The notes under the pieces were generated by a model, which was given only the letters and a program-made list of their open reading frames with translations, was not told the DNA's origin and made no database searches. The position numbers and the translations under genes are program-made. A stretch of 64,000 nt of DNA, from assembly GCA_014871385.1 (NCBI GenBank), contig CM026426.1, forward strand, positions 34,129,020 to 34,193,019, written 5' to 3'. The stretch comes from Ceratodon purpureus (Eukaryota > Streptophyta > Bryopsida > Pseudoditrichales > Ditrichaceae). The stretch's first letter is position 1. Each line of letters starts with the position of its first letter. Positions 11,525 through 22,677 of the stretch are shown here, piece after piece.

Positions 11525-12239
11525 ACTTGGTGATTTGCTGTTATTCGAGAGAACTTGTTATGATCTTGGGACACCTCGTACACCCAATGAAAAACTGAAT
11601 TCACAACCTCAAATACTCCGAACCTAATTCGATAGACCTGCGTGGCATCTACAAGCGCTGTCGACCACGAAACCTACATTGCCTTATGCCGTTGTGGCAG
11701 CAAGGGCTAATGAAATCGAAATGCAAATTGCTCAAAAACCCAGTAGCCCCTGAACACCCCACAAAGGTTTATCGAATTAGGTTAACTTACCTTCCCTTCA
11801 AGTACATCAGTTTTCATCTCTTCGTTGAAACCTTGGTCGCCGACTGAGAACAACCCCTCGCCGCCGTCGCTGCCAGCGGATGCTGCCAAGAAACGAATTG
11901 CAATCTCAATTTTGCTCCTCCGGTCTGGGGCGCCATCGCCACTCGGAATCTTTGGAGCAAATCACATACGATTGTGCCTCCCACAGTGCCAACAACGACT
12001 TGCTTGAAGCAGAACAGGGCGCTTCGTTTTCTTGGTGCTGAACGGCGTAGAGCCGGTGGCGCCATCGCGCCCAGACCGTTGTGGCAACAACTCGAACAAT
12101 CCTTGGATCGAGGCAACGGATCGAGGCAGTTCATTAATCGCCGAGCAATAAATCCCACTCCTTGGCGCTCAACAACCACCGTCCACGCCCTCTCGCCAAC
12201 GAGGCAAAACCCCGCCACGCAACTCCCGTCCGTCTCCAA
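11525..12239 (-). other. Possible 5' exon of the reverse element gene
   Basis: Reverse 11877-11791 encodes SDGGEGLFSVGDQGFNEEMK and ends GAAGGGAAG followed by a good GTAAGT donor. The exon start may be the CAG inside the GCTGGCAG at 11869-11877. It could be an upstream exon of the gene below 11478, but the phase of the next acceptor is not resolved. The rest of the interval shows nothing convincing. Confidence 0.35.
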
Positions 12240-12368
12240 AAGGCCGCTTCGGGCAGCGTTTCAGACCCCTGTTGACAGCGACAGAGGGGGTTTTGGGCAG
12301 GCAGCCCACCTAATCCGGGCTGTCTTACAAGGCCCGCTGGAGACCTCATTTTTCCCCTAATGTTGGAG
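12240..12368. mobile_element. Right-end remnant of the 56-kb inverted-repeat element family
   Basis: This stretch aligns with 56280-56380: both contain a CAGCG-CAGAGGGG core, TTTGGGCA, CACCTAAT, CTTACA(T/A)GGCC and a terminal CCTAATG. The partner copy is a complete element with perfect terminal inverted repeats. No matching left end was found in this window, so this is a solo end or the edge of a larger, diverged copy. It ends within the first codons of the forward RING gene. Confidence 0.5.
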
Positions 12369-15300
12369 TGTGGACAGAATTCCATCAACCCGCATCGATG
12401 CAGGAAGGATAAGGATATCTCTGACAAAACGATGCAGAAGTTGGGTTTCAGGCCGGAAGGAGCGAGGGGTCGGGGTGGATACAGTTGGGCGGATTGTAAG
12501 GTACGGGAGATTGTGAATCGGATCAAGGTCATTCACCCCATTGTTTACCAATCAAGGGTCCAGCACCGCATAGACGAAATGCCTAGGTGTGTAACCAAAC
12601 AGTTTGCCGTGGGTGTTGTTTTGGAGTATCAAAACAACCCGGTAAACTGGGCTCTATACGGCCAGGAGACAAACAATAGTCAGCGAAGAAAGTACGAGCA
12701 AGATTTGAGTAAGTTGAGGTTCGCGATAAACACAAGTGCCAAGGTAACGAAGAGGATGTGGAGAAGTTTGAAGGTGGATACTTCTATGAAGATGGAGCCT
12801 ACGGGCGGTGGAGAGACTGCGACGCCTACGAAGGTCAGTTTTTGTAGTTGATCTTATCTTCCTTGGTTTGTTTTGGGGGGTTATAATGATTCGGGTTGTA
12901 AGTGGAGGGTTGCGGTCTCAATTTTCCAGTTCAGATTCAGGGAATTGCCTTCCGAGAGAATTCAGTTAGTTTAGACTAGAGATGGTTTGCGATAGACATT
13001 GTTATAGGTTCAGGGTTGTACACGATGAGAAATCTGTGGTTTGAGGTTTTAGGAACAAGGGGATTGCTAAAACGTGTTCGGTCAGGTTTATGGAATCGAC
13101 TCTCTAGAGTTTGCACAAGTGTGGAGGACTCAGGTTGGGAATACTGGAATCTGTAGTTAGGAACCTGAATTTCCGAGTGTCTGTGCGTGTGTCGATGTGT
13201 GTGAATGTATTAGTGCATGTGGGCAAAGCTCTAAGGTTTAAGGGGGCGGGGTTAGGGTCTGCTGTAAGGTAGGGTGAGACTGCGTTGGGGTTGCTTGAAG
13301 GTATATGATCAGCGGTAACAATGTTTGTTTACAATGTTTGTGTATTGCAATTATTACATTACACTGTTTGTTTAGATTGTTCGTTACACTGATTGCTTTC
13401 TTGTGTAAGATCAAAGTTGTTACTTGTGCATGCTCAATTGCTCCTCAGTTTTTAACTATCATTGCTTGGTGAATTGAATGGATGCATAGACGCGTATAGA
13501 TGTTGAGTGTAATTTTGTGTTTTTTCAATCCTTTTTTGAATTCCCACTATTTTTTTTAATTAAAATAATCTGTCTTTTGCAGAGGAGGCCTGTTCCTCCT
13601 CCAACCTGCACGCCAACTAAATGGAAGTCGTCTCCGGGTATGAAGATAGAGGTAACGACGCCCACCGTGAAGGTTGAAGACCGCGGGATAGCCTCGATGT
13701 CTCGTCTGGAATACTTCCAGACAATGCACACTATCTTATTGATGGAGATAGAGGGGCTGAAGGTGGAAGAGCAGATGGCGTTGAAGGCAAAGGATACGGC
13801 TGCTCAAGACATGCGACTGGCGTTGCTGATGGTGGAGTCCTACGAAGCAAACTTAGCTTCTCATCAAGAAGGCGACGGTTTACACCCGGGAAGTGAAGCC
13901 AAGCGCCAAGTCCTCGCCGAGCTCTTAGAGGACCAGAAGCGGGCCCTTTCACAGAAGGAATCAAAGGCGTTAGAAAAGGATCTAAGGGAGTAGAGTGTAG
14001 GAGGCAAGTGGAACAGAAAGCCCGTATGTGCGAGGGAGAAAAGACTGAATGTGACCGTATCAAATACGGCAGAAATTTATGTAGTCTCAATCCGGTGCCT
14101 CTAGTCTACCCTGATAACGCGTTTGGCAAGGACGGTTCTCCTGAGCGGAGGTTTTTGAAGATTACCAAGTGTGCCCTATGTGGGTTCAGTTTTCCTAAGA
14201 GTGATATAGTTATTGCAAGTTGCAAACATATGTACCACCCTTTGTGCGCAAAGGTGACATATGAGAGCGGATACAAGTGTGCTGCGTCCAATTGTAGTGA
14301 CAAATTGGTCGACCCAGATTGGCATCGCAGTTTCGGATGGGGAGGCCCCGGGAGTATTGTTGATCAGGATGTGGCGTTGTTGATGACAGAGTGCGACGAG
14401 GAGGTGGCACGTTTGCTATCTGAACGAGCAGAGCGAGCACGTCTACGTTGTCCCAACACAGGTGAGTACTTAGCATCTGTTTAGTTTTGAGTTATAGGTT
14501 TTGTATGTATTTCTCTGATAGGGATTATCATAAGTACTCAGCTTACTTTGCTGCTACCAGGTTGCACAAAGACATCTAGAAGTACTCTATTTAGGTAGTA
14601 GTGGAAGTCTTGGTCCTGGTACTCATAGTCCCAGTTACTGATACGTAATACTTGTCTTGCAGAGTCACAAAGAAGAATACATTCCCCTGCAGTGTTTGTA
14701 CATTTAGAGTATCTAGTCGTACTTTGCATCTATGTTTATTTTTTTCCTTTTTGTAACTTCTTTATACTTCACAAACCGCACATACTTGTAAGTCTAGAAG
14801 ATTTGTACTCGGTGTACAGTTTGTGCGTCCCTAAGTACTTTCAATACCTTTAGCCTTAGTACTCGTAGAACATGTTGTACTCCTAGTATTACAAGTAAGT
14901 CGATGTTGTGGTTTCATCTAAGATGCATAGTACTTTATGTTATTATTGTACAATTTGTATTGTTCTAGCTGTTCTACATGTTGTAGTTCTAGTGTAGTTC
15001 TAGTGTAACACCGCGCAATGCTCTTCTAGAAAATATAAGCTGAATAGTACTTTGCATAGTAAATGTAAGGTTTGAGTATTACATGTACATTAGAGTGGTT
15101 TTTATAGTTGACTTTTAATGTACTTTTTGAGTTTGTTAGTGAAAATAGTATTTTTAGGATGTACATAAGATACACGGATTACTATTTGTCCTACTGAGCG
15201 AGGTGTTAATTTGTGTTTCTTGTTGGAATGACATACTCGTCTCTAAAACCGATGTCTTGCCTTTCACATGGTTTGGCGAGCTTCGGGGAACAGAGTCAGG

Positions 15301-16709
15301 CTGTTTGCTCGACGAAGTTCAAGGACTCCGCTCTGGGTGACACGTACGCATCTAGCCTAATGCATATTAGGGAGGAAGGAGATCAGAGAAGGGACGAAAA
15401 TCAAGTGCGGCAGGTTCAGAAGCATTCTCACGCCAAATCTGGTACATCGCAGGGAAAGTCAGGGCAGGGTAAGCAGGTTGTTCGAAATGCAAGTGCTGGG
15501 TTCGAGTGTCTCGAGGAGGGATCGTATGGAAGATCCAGAGTGAAAGAGCCAGATTTTGATTCTGAAGAGGAGGATGATGAATCCGAGAGTGAAGGTATGC
15601 TACTCTGTATATTGTTCTGTTATTCTAAGCTACAGATTTGGTAGATTTCACCCTAGCTTACAACCTGTGGGTTATGTATTGCAGGAGTACTTCGCGGCAT
15701 GAAGTCTAGCTCGGGAACTACCGCCAGTGGTAGTTCCAGCGGGAGTGATTCCAAAGAGTCGGAAGGGAACAGTGGGCCACAGCGTAGACAAGTGAAGGAC
15801 GACGACGGAAGCGACATGGAAGTCGACAGCGACTGTTTCGAGGTAGATGGAGGGATGCAAGAGCATGGAAATACATGTGAGGTTCCCCCTGCAGCGGCTG
15901 TCTCGTCCGCGGGCACCGTCGAGAAAACACCCAGTGTCGAGGCAGTGGAGGGCGGTCAGGTTGTAGGGGACGTGGAGACAGTAATGGCTGCAGTCCAGGT
16001 TCCAAAGGACGTGGAGACAACATTGGCGGGCGTCGAGGCAGTCGGAGACATTGACAAAGTGGAGGTGACAGTAAATGAGATGGTAGCTGCCGAAGGTGAA
16101 AAGAGGAGAAAGGCGCTGTATGAGGGCGGAATGGAGGCGAAGGTACAAGAATACTCTGAGAGTGAACAAGGTTCACCGGAGGACAAACATACCTCAGGGG
16201 TTTGGGGTAAGCCGTGGACTGCGCTGGTTCAGGAGATGTCGGGTGCAGGAGATGTGAGGCTACAGAATGAGGTTGGAGAGGAAGAGTTTGCGGTGGAAAC
16301 AAAAACAAGGGACGAAGAGATGGGAGAGGGACACTGTGGTTCTGGATCGGCATTCAAGAGTAGGAGGAAGGGTGAAGACGGCAAGGGTCAAAAGAAGGAT
16401 AAGGAAGGCCGGAGAAAAAGTGACCGTCTAGGAGGTGAAAGCGTGGGGCCGGCACAGAGGACCCGTGCTTCCACAAAATCGAATGATGCAGGTGAAGGTG
16501 AAGACTTGACTCCGCAAAGAAAACCTCAAACCAGAAAATCTAAAAGGGCGGAGGTTACAGGGGAGAAGCCAGATCAGAAGAAAAAGAGCAAGTGGAAAAC
16601 ACATGAGAGTTCCAGTCACCGTCCATGTCCAGATGTTGACAGTCCCGGGGGCTGCCGGAGTGGGAAGAAGATAAAGCCGGTTACGTTTGTTTTGGAGAGT
16701 ACTGTTTGA
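12360..16709 (+). pseudogene. Coiled-coil RING-type protein, possibly continuous with SET domain
   Basis: Exons: 12360-12833 (donor GTCAGT), 13583-14461 (donor GTGAGT), about 15213-15594 (donor GTATGC), 15685-16709. Exon 1 carries NPVNWALYGQE, matching DPVNWAFG in the reverse RING gene. Exon 2 encodes a coiled coil, then a RING-like cluster: CALC, SCKHMYHPLC and YKC-x4-C at about 14167-14298. Later exons are long, charged and disordered with Lys/Arg-rich nuclear-localisation-like runs. One base indel near 13985 shifts the coiled coil into the frame used by the RING. The last exon ends in TGA, but an in-phase GTTTGA at 16704 could splice to 16940, adding a SET domain. The exon-3 acceptor is not settled. 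Confidence 0.5.
14462..15212 (+). other. Intron with a strong GTAC excess
   Basis: Between the exon ending at 14461 and the next coding stretch, GTAC occurs about 16 times in roughly 660 bp, often as AGTACT or GTACTT. No ORF of note lies here; the short reverse frame at 14538-14729 is discounted. Confidence 0.55.
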
Positions 16710-16939
16710 TGTGTGCCTTAGGAATGTTTAGTGGTCACTACAGTGGGTGATAGACAATATTTACACCCTGTTTTGTACGGTAGAATGTGAGTACCATGTT
16801 GGAGGTTCGTTTTTATCTATATATTTTTTTTGAACATACGCCATTTGTATGTGACCTTACAGAAAAGTACTCAAATACTTCAAACAGCCTACCAAATTTG
16901 CACTTAAAAAAACTTATTTCTTTTGTTTGTCAAAAGCAG

Positions 16940-18318
16940 GAAATAATATTGATTAAGGACGTGTCATTGGGCAAGGAGCGGAATCCAGTCCCTTTAATTG
17001 TACCTGGCGGTTGCTCCTTCTCACCTCCTGATTTTGGTTATATCAAGGAGAGCATGGTACTTGTTGAGGAAGGTTCCACCGGTGAGTTGTGGACATCCGT
17101 TGGTAATTCCTTCAAGGCTAAATCCGGGTGTACCGATTGTGGCACAGACTGTCTTGCGTCTGATCCCGCGGCTTGCACATGTGCCCTACAGTCTGGCTCC
17201 TTTGCCTATACTAAAAAGGCCACGCTAAAAGCTGTGGTCACTAAGGATAGAGCCCGAGATCTACCTCTAGAGTTTTGTGATAAGAGATCCGGTTGTTACT
17301 GTTCCAATATCCCGAGCGACGGCACCAGCAGTGAAGAATCCCAGTGCTTTGGCCATCGCCCAAGGCTTTTCATTTCCGAGTGTAATTCTAAATGTGCGTG
17401 CCATTCACATTGTGGTAATCGGGTTATTCAACACGGCATGAAGGTTAACGTTCAGGTACAATACAACAGACACTTTTAACTCTTTTTTTTTTTTTTTAAG
17501 AAATGTAGTTATTAATTACTGGCTTTTAATATAACTCACAGATTTTCAACCCGAGGGTGGGGTGTACGGACAGTGGAGTATATAGAAGCTGGTAAGTTTA
17601 TATTTGAGCTTGCTGGGGAGATTGTTACCAATGAAGAACTGATTGGGCGAAATCACTTGGTTCACAAGCTGCTAGGCTTTAGGCAGACCTATACCCTATA
17701 GTTAGATGCCTGTTGGCGTGCCGAGATTATGGCTACAAATAGGTCCTCCTTGTGTATAGACGCAACACATTATGGAAACGTGGCGAGGTTTATGAACCAC
17801 AGGTACGGCTACTACGTTCGTATATGTTTTGAACCTGTATTCCTAGGTTGTAAAAATTTGGTCGACCCGTTTTTTCATCCTAATGCTAATTTACCATTGT
17901 GTTGACAATGTAGGTGTGAAGGAGCTAATGTTATTGACATGCCAGCCCGAGTTGATTCAGATGAGGATAGAATTTACCATGTCGCCTTCTTCGCTAAGCG
18001 AGACATCTACCCTTTAGAGGAATTGACATGGGTAAGTTATTGACTAAACAAAGAAGCTGAATAAGTCACTGATATTTTGTTTATACTGCAAATACTGCTG
18101 GTATCTACAGAAATACGTATTTGACTTAAGCCTTCATTGATCTACACGACTACGGTGAGGACTTCCAGTTAGACAACCGGGACGTACCCACCTTCAAATG
18201 CCAGTGTGGAAGTATCAAATGCCGAGACAAGCCCCTACTCTCCAAAATGGAAAACACTACCAAGAAGAAATCAATGGGACAGTGTCTACCTAATTCCAAC
18301 CAACGTAGGAGACAGTAA
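16940..18318 (+). pseudogene. Pre-SET/SET/post-SET histone lysine methyltransferase domain, SUV-type
   Basis: SUV39-class enzymes methylate histone H3 Lys9 in silent chromatin. Exon 16940-17455 encodes a Cys-rich pre-SET: CTDCGTDC, a CTCAL segment, CYCSN, then CNSKCACHSHCGNRVIQ. Exon 17542-17802 encodes the first SET half (GWGVRT, ELAGEIV) and IDATHYGNVARFMNH. Exon 17914-18031 encodes RCEGAN through ELTW, and the last exon, ending at 18318, has DYGEDF and a post-SET CQCGSIKCR. The order and spacing match plant SUVR/SUVH enzymes. Defects: an in-frame TAG at 17699-17701, an out-of-phase junction at 17455/17542, and no clean acceptor before the post-SET exon. It is very probably inactive. No start codon is evident, so it was either fused to the upstream RING gene or lost its 5' end. 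Confidence 0.75.
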
Positions 18319-19449
18319 ACTCAAGTGCCGAACATGACACTAAACGCTACCTCTAAAAACTCAGCCAGAAATACTGAACTCTCTTACGAGTTAACTTTTT
18401 AATTGAATGAGGCTTCAAGAGTCACCTTGTTGAAAAGCTCTAGTATCACATTCTAAATATCAAGCAGGCTTCTTATCAATGTGGGACTTCTAATTTCCCC
18501 TACAAATACCGACCTCCACTACCACTTGTCTCAACTCAGCACTCCTTGTCCTGCATCGCCAACACAAATAGCTAAACCTTGTCGAACTTCCAGTTAACGC
18601 AATCTTTGTTAGTCCAGGTAGCCAAGACTACGTTGCAATTTGCTATTCAGTGTGGATTTCTGTCAATCTAACAAACTGTGCGGAACAATCAGACTGAGTT
18701 CAAGTAAACATGACCTGGATGATTCGGTGGAGTCGACAGAATTGCACCTTGATCTTCATGAAGCTGCTTTATTGAAAGGGTAAGTAAATACGCAACATGA
18801 GACCAACCGGATAAAAGGGACATTAGCCATCCTCATAGAAACTGTCAACTAAAGAGAAGAAAAGAAAATGGGCTCTCATCAAGAACAGATCTAGCCAATG
18901 AACGCATCAAGTGAAAACATCAAGCTCCCAAACTTGGGATCAAGAGTAAGCAAGAAAATAAGCCGGAACAAGAGAAGAAGAGGAGAGGTTCTGTACAGTG
19001 AAATGGAGATCAAGAGTTGAAGCCACGGGTATATGAAAGACGAGCCTGGACTTGAGAGAAGTCCTAGCAAAATAAGCGATCCTTATGCAAAAGCCACCAC
19101 CCAAACGGATTGTGTACCATGATCATTTGTTTGCAACGGTAGCATATAAGGTGGTAGAAAAGACTTTTGCAATTCCGTCCCTCTCGGACAGTGTGTCAGT
19201 AAAGCATCAAACTCCACCCACTCACAAGAATTCCCGCTCCTTTCCTCCCGCCAAAGGTAGAGGGTCAGGTGAAGGACAGATGGACACTTGTCCTAAATTA
19301 GGGAGAGAGAAAGGTAGACAGAGAGAGGGAGGAGAAGGGAGGGAGACGGTGGTTGGGAGTGGAGGAGGATTTCAGAGTGGGCTAGAGAGTTGGGGAGGGG
19401 GGGTTGGGGGGGGGGGGGGATGTGGGGGATTGGGGATGGTGGTGGCTTG
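18319..19449. other. No gene recognised
   Basis: Mixed-composition DNA without a supported ORF. From about 19240 it grades into purine-rich sequence with a G-run at 19399-19420. The open frame at 19085-19456 is a product of that bias. Confidence 0.5.
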
Positions 19450-20980
19450 GGGTTGAGACAAGGTTCGTAAATCTTCAGAGAACTAAAATACAACCACAAA
19501 TAAATAAATAATAGGGAGTGTGGTTGAATAAGAGATAAAAAGAAGTGTGAAATCAAAAAATAAAAATAAAATACCAAGAATAAGAAGAGACAAGCATGGT
19601 ACTTGAAAGAAAATAAAATTTAAAGAGAAAAGAATAAAATAAAATAAAAATAAAATAAAATATTAAGAGATAAAAAGAGAAGATAAGACCGTAAAAGAAT
19701 AACAAGAGATAAGAAGGGAATATAATAATTAAAGGAATAATATTAGAGTAACAACAAAAAAGGGTTGAAAAAGATTGACTAGATATTTAAAGATATAAAC
19801 CAACCAAGATGGAAAATAACAAATGACACCCCAGGTGGTTGAAAAATTATTAAAAAATAAAAAATAAAAAAAAATAAAAAAGATACCAATTAATAATGCT
19901 ACGATATGAGATAAGATGAAAAGATTAATAAATAAAAAGAATAATATTAAAATATAAAGAAGAAAAGGGTCGAAGAAGGATGGTTGAATAATTGAAGATA
20001 TAAACCAACCAAGATGAAAGATGATAAAGGGGATGGTTGGTTGGAAAAAAATTATAAAAAAAAAATTAAAAAAAAAAACAATAAAAGAAAAACAATAAAA
20101 AAATTAAAAAACAAATTACAATAAGAGATAAGGATGGAAGATTAATAAACAAAAAAAATAATAAGAAGAATGAAGGGAAGATGGAAATAAAAAATGAATA
20201 ATAAAAGATACGAAGGGAACATATATAAATAAAAATAAAAATAAATAGATATGAAGGGAAGAAAAAAATAGAACGAATAATAGGGAAGATACGAAGGGAA
20301 GATACATAAATAAACAAATAAAATATATATGAAGGGAACATAGAAAAAGGAAAGAATAATAAGAGATAAGAATGGAAGATGAATAAACGAAAAGAATAAT
20401 ATTAGAATAGCAAGAACAAAACGGTCAAAGAAGGATGGTAGAATATTAAGAGATATAAAGCAACCAAGATGAAAGATGAGGAAAGAGAGGGGTGGTTGGA
20501 AAAATAATAAAATAAAATAAAAATTATAAATTAAAAATTAAACAAATAATTAAAAAATCAAATTACAATAAGAGATAAGAAGGGAAGACAAATAAATAAA
20601 AAGAATAATAAGAGGAATGAAGGGAAGATAAAAATAAAAAAGGAATAATAAGATATATGAAGGGAAAAAAACAGGAAGAAAAGAATCACTAGAAGAAAAT
20701 ATAAATAAATAAATAATATTAGGATAACAATAACAAAGTGGTCGAAGTGGGGTGGTTGAATATTTAGAGATATAAAAGAGGAAGATGTAGGATCACTAGT
20801 TAAAAAAAGAATAAAATTGTAACAAGAACAACGATGATGGGAAGAGGTTGTTGGAATTTTAAAAGAATAGAAGAGGTGTTTTAGGACAAGAAAGAAGAAG
20901 GGTTTGAAGCCATAAAATAAATAAAAGAGATAAAATAAGCAGAATGGTTAAAGAATAAGGGTATTGTAAAGTAAATGTTC
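19450..20980 (+). repeat. Purine-rich AT satellite
   Basis: About 1.5 kb in which the + strand is almost entirely A and G with scattered T. Diverged units recur around 19785, 19990, 20450 and 20750, each with AGATATAAACCAACCAAGATG-like text followed by a GGTTGGAAAA-like segment. Words such as AGAGATAAGAAGGGAAGA are repeated in between. Confidence 0.7.
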
Positions 20981-22677
20981 ACACTTCAATCCCTCCGAAT
21001 TATTTACTTTTTTTGGTAATGCTTTAATTATTTAATTTATTTATTTATACTGGAGGTTCATTTTTTAAATACACCTAGTAGTTGAATTTTGAAGCTCTTC
21101 TCATAGTCTGATTTGAGTTTAAGAGTTAATTCTTTAGCATCGTTCTCCTTAGCATTCAATCCTGCCCACTTATGATTTGCTTTTAAAGCTCATTATCCAT
21201 TGAAGGAACACAGGATTCTGCTACTGGCATAGGTTCCTAGTCTGGAAGTCCAAGATGCCACATCTTAATTAGGATTCCGACACCATACCATGAAGAACCC
21301 GCATTTAGTTATGTAACCTCTAGTTTAATATTTCTGTTTATACTGATGCTCCATATTTTAACCCTTCTTTTTATCGTTTCAGTATCCGCCAAGACCACGA
21401 AGAACTTGTAAATGGACTGACTTTAATGTTTGTACAATAATAGATTGGACACCGCGGTGATTCCAGCGCACATTCTGCAACGTATCCAATATTTCATTCA
21501 GATCCTTGTTGACGATTAGAATAGTCAGCATTTTCAAAACGGTGACTACTTAATTTGGTACAAGCGTCATCCATCGATCCAAAAGGACATTATTTGTCTA
21601 GGTTCGCCGTGTCTCATGGTCCCATTTGCCAAATAGCTGATTCTCTGACGATTTCCAAATCAAATGGGAGGCAAGGAATCACAGAAGTGTCATGCCGAAT
21701 GAGTGTCTATTTTCGATTATGTTGTGGTTCTAAATGACAATGGCACATACTTGTTTTGGGTCCTGACTCATTAATATTCTCTAAGTTGAAGTGCCATCGA
21801 CGGTTTCTATGTGCAATAGTCTGGTAAGTGACTGCAGTCTATATAATTTAGCTTCTATGAAATCAGCCACCGTACCCTTTATAGTTCCATAGTATTGTGT
21901 AAGTAAAAATTCGTTTAATTGTGTTGATGAACATCTTTCACAGAACAAACACCGAGCTGCTTGGATAAAGGACAAGAGCCATATACGACCCTGATACAAT
22001 GCAGAGTGTATAGTTTCACTTAATCAGATGTGGTATGAGGCTAGAAATTCCAGACTTGGTGATAGCTTAATATGGGGTTGCAATTTTACTGGTAACCCTT
22101 GTATAACCTTAAACTCTCATTAGCAACCAGCTATTCATTGCACTCAGTTTCCCACAGGTGAGATAGAGCCTGCCTCACAAGCTCAACAACTTCTGAGGAT
22201 ATCTTATAAACGGGATCCCCACCTTTCAAGCAATACGTGGCTGATGTCATTCGGAACTTGCATGCTAAGACTAAGTTCGAGGCAACATGAGCTACTACAG
22301 ATTTATCTAGGTAGGTATACGTATATTCTCCACGGCCAGATTTTCTATAGTAGGTCCCTTCGACAATATAATCCCCTGCTTCAAAATCGTCACCCCATGG
22401 ACATTGCAGAGGTGCCTGTAGTTGGTACTTACGTCGCTAGCACTGCAAAACGTAGAAATCAACTCCCTCTTCATTGGGCTGCTCGGCTGGGACTACAAAG
22501 TTGTCACCAACTTCCAGTACATCGTCTAAACTTTCTCCATGCAGAATCTGGATAGCAAACATTACACACAGTCATGGAAAGAGGTGAACATGATTGCAGC
22601 ATATATCATAATGTTACACATCTAAATTTGATGAAATCTGAAATATAATGAGAAAGAACCCAAGCATGAGCCGCAAC
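20981..22677. other. No gene recognised
   Basis: AT-rich, with short frames on both strands (for example reverse 21781-21999 and forward 22244-22555) that show no domain or splice support. Confidence 0.5.

Larger units (their letters stand above)
676..11877. repeat. Dispersed palindrome GCTGNCAGC (18 exact copies in this stretch)
   Basis: Exact copies start at 676, 1623, 2121, 2411, 2590, 3004, 3167, 3437, 3594, 3949, 4533, 5075, 6310, 6919, 9118, 10161, 10338 and 11869. Three more lie at 42194, 56161 and 56287. Most extend to TGCTGNCAGCA or CGCTGNCAGCG. Both coding and non-coding positions are used, in different reading frames. Near-matches with one change (for example TTGCCAGCG) add to the density. 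I scanned by eye, so counts may be slightly low. Confidence 0.8.

Noticed and set aside
19085..19456. Forward ORF rich in Gly/Arg/Glu
   Set aside because: Produced by the purine-rich tract and a G-run; no coding signature.
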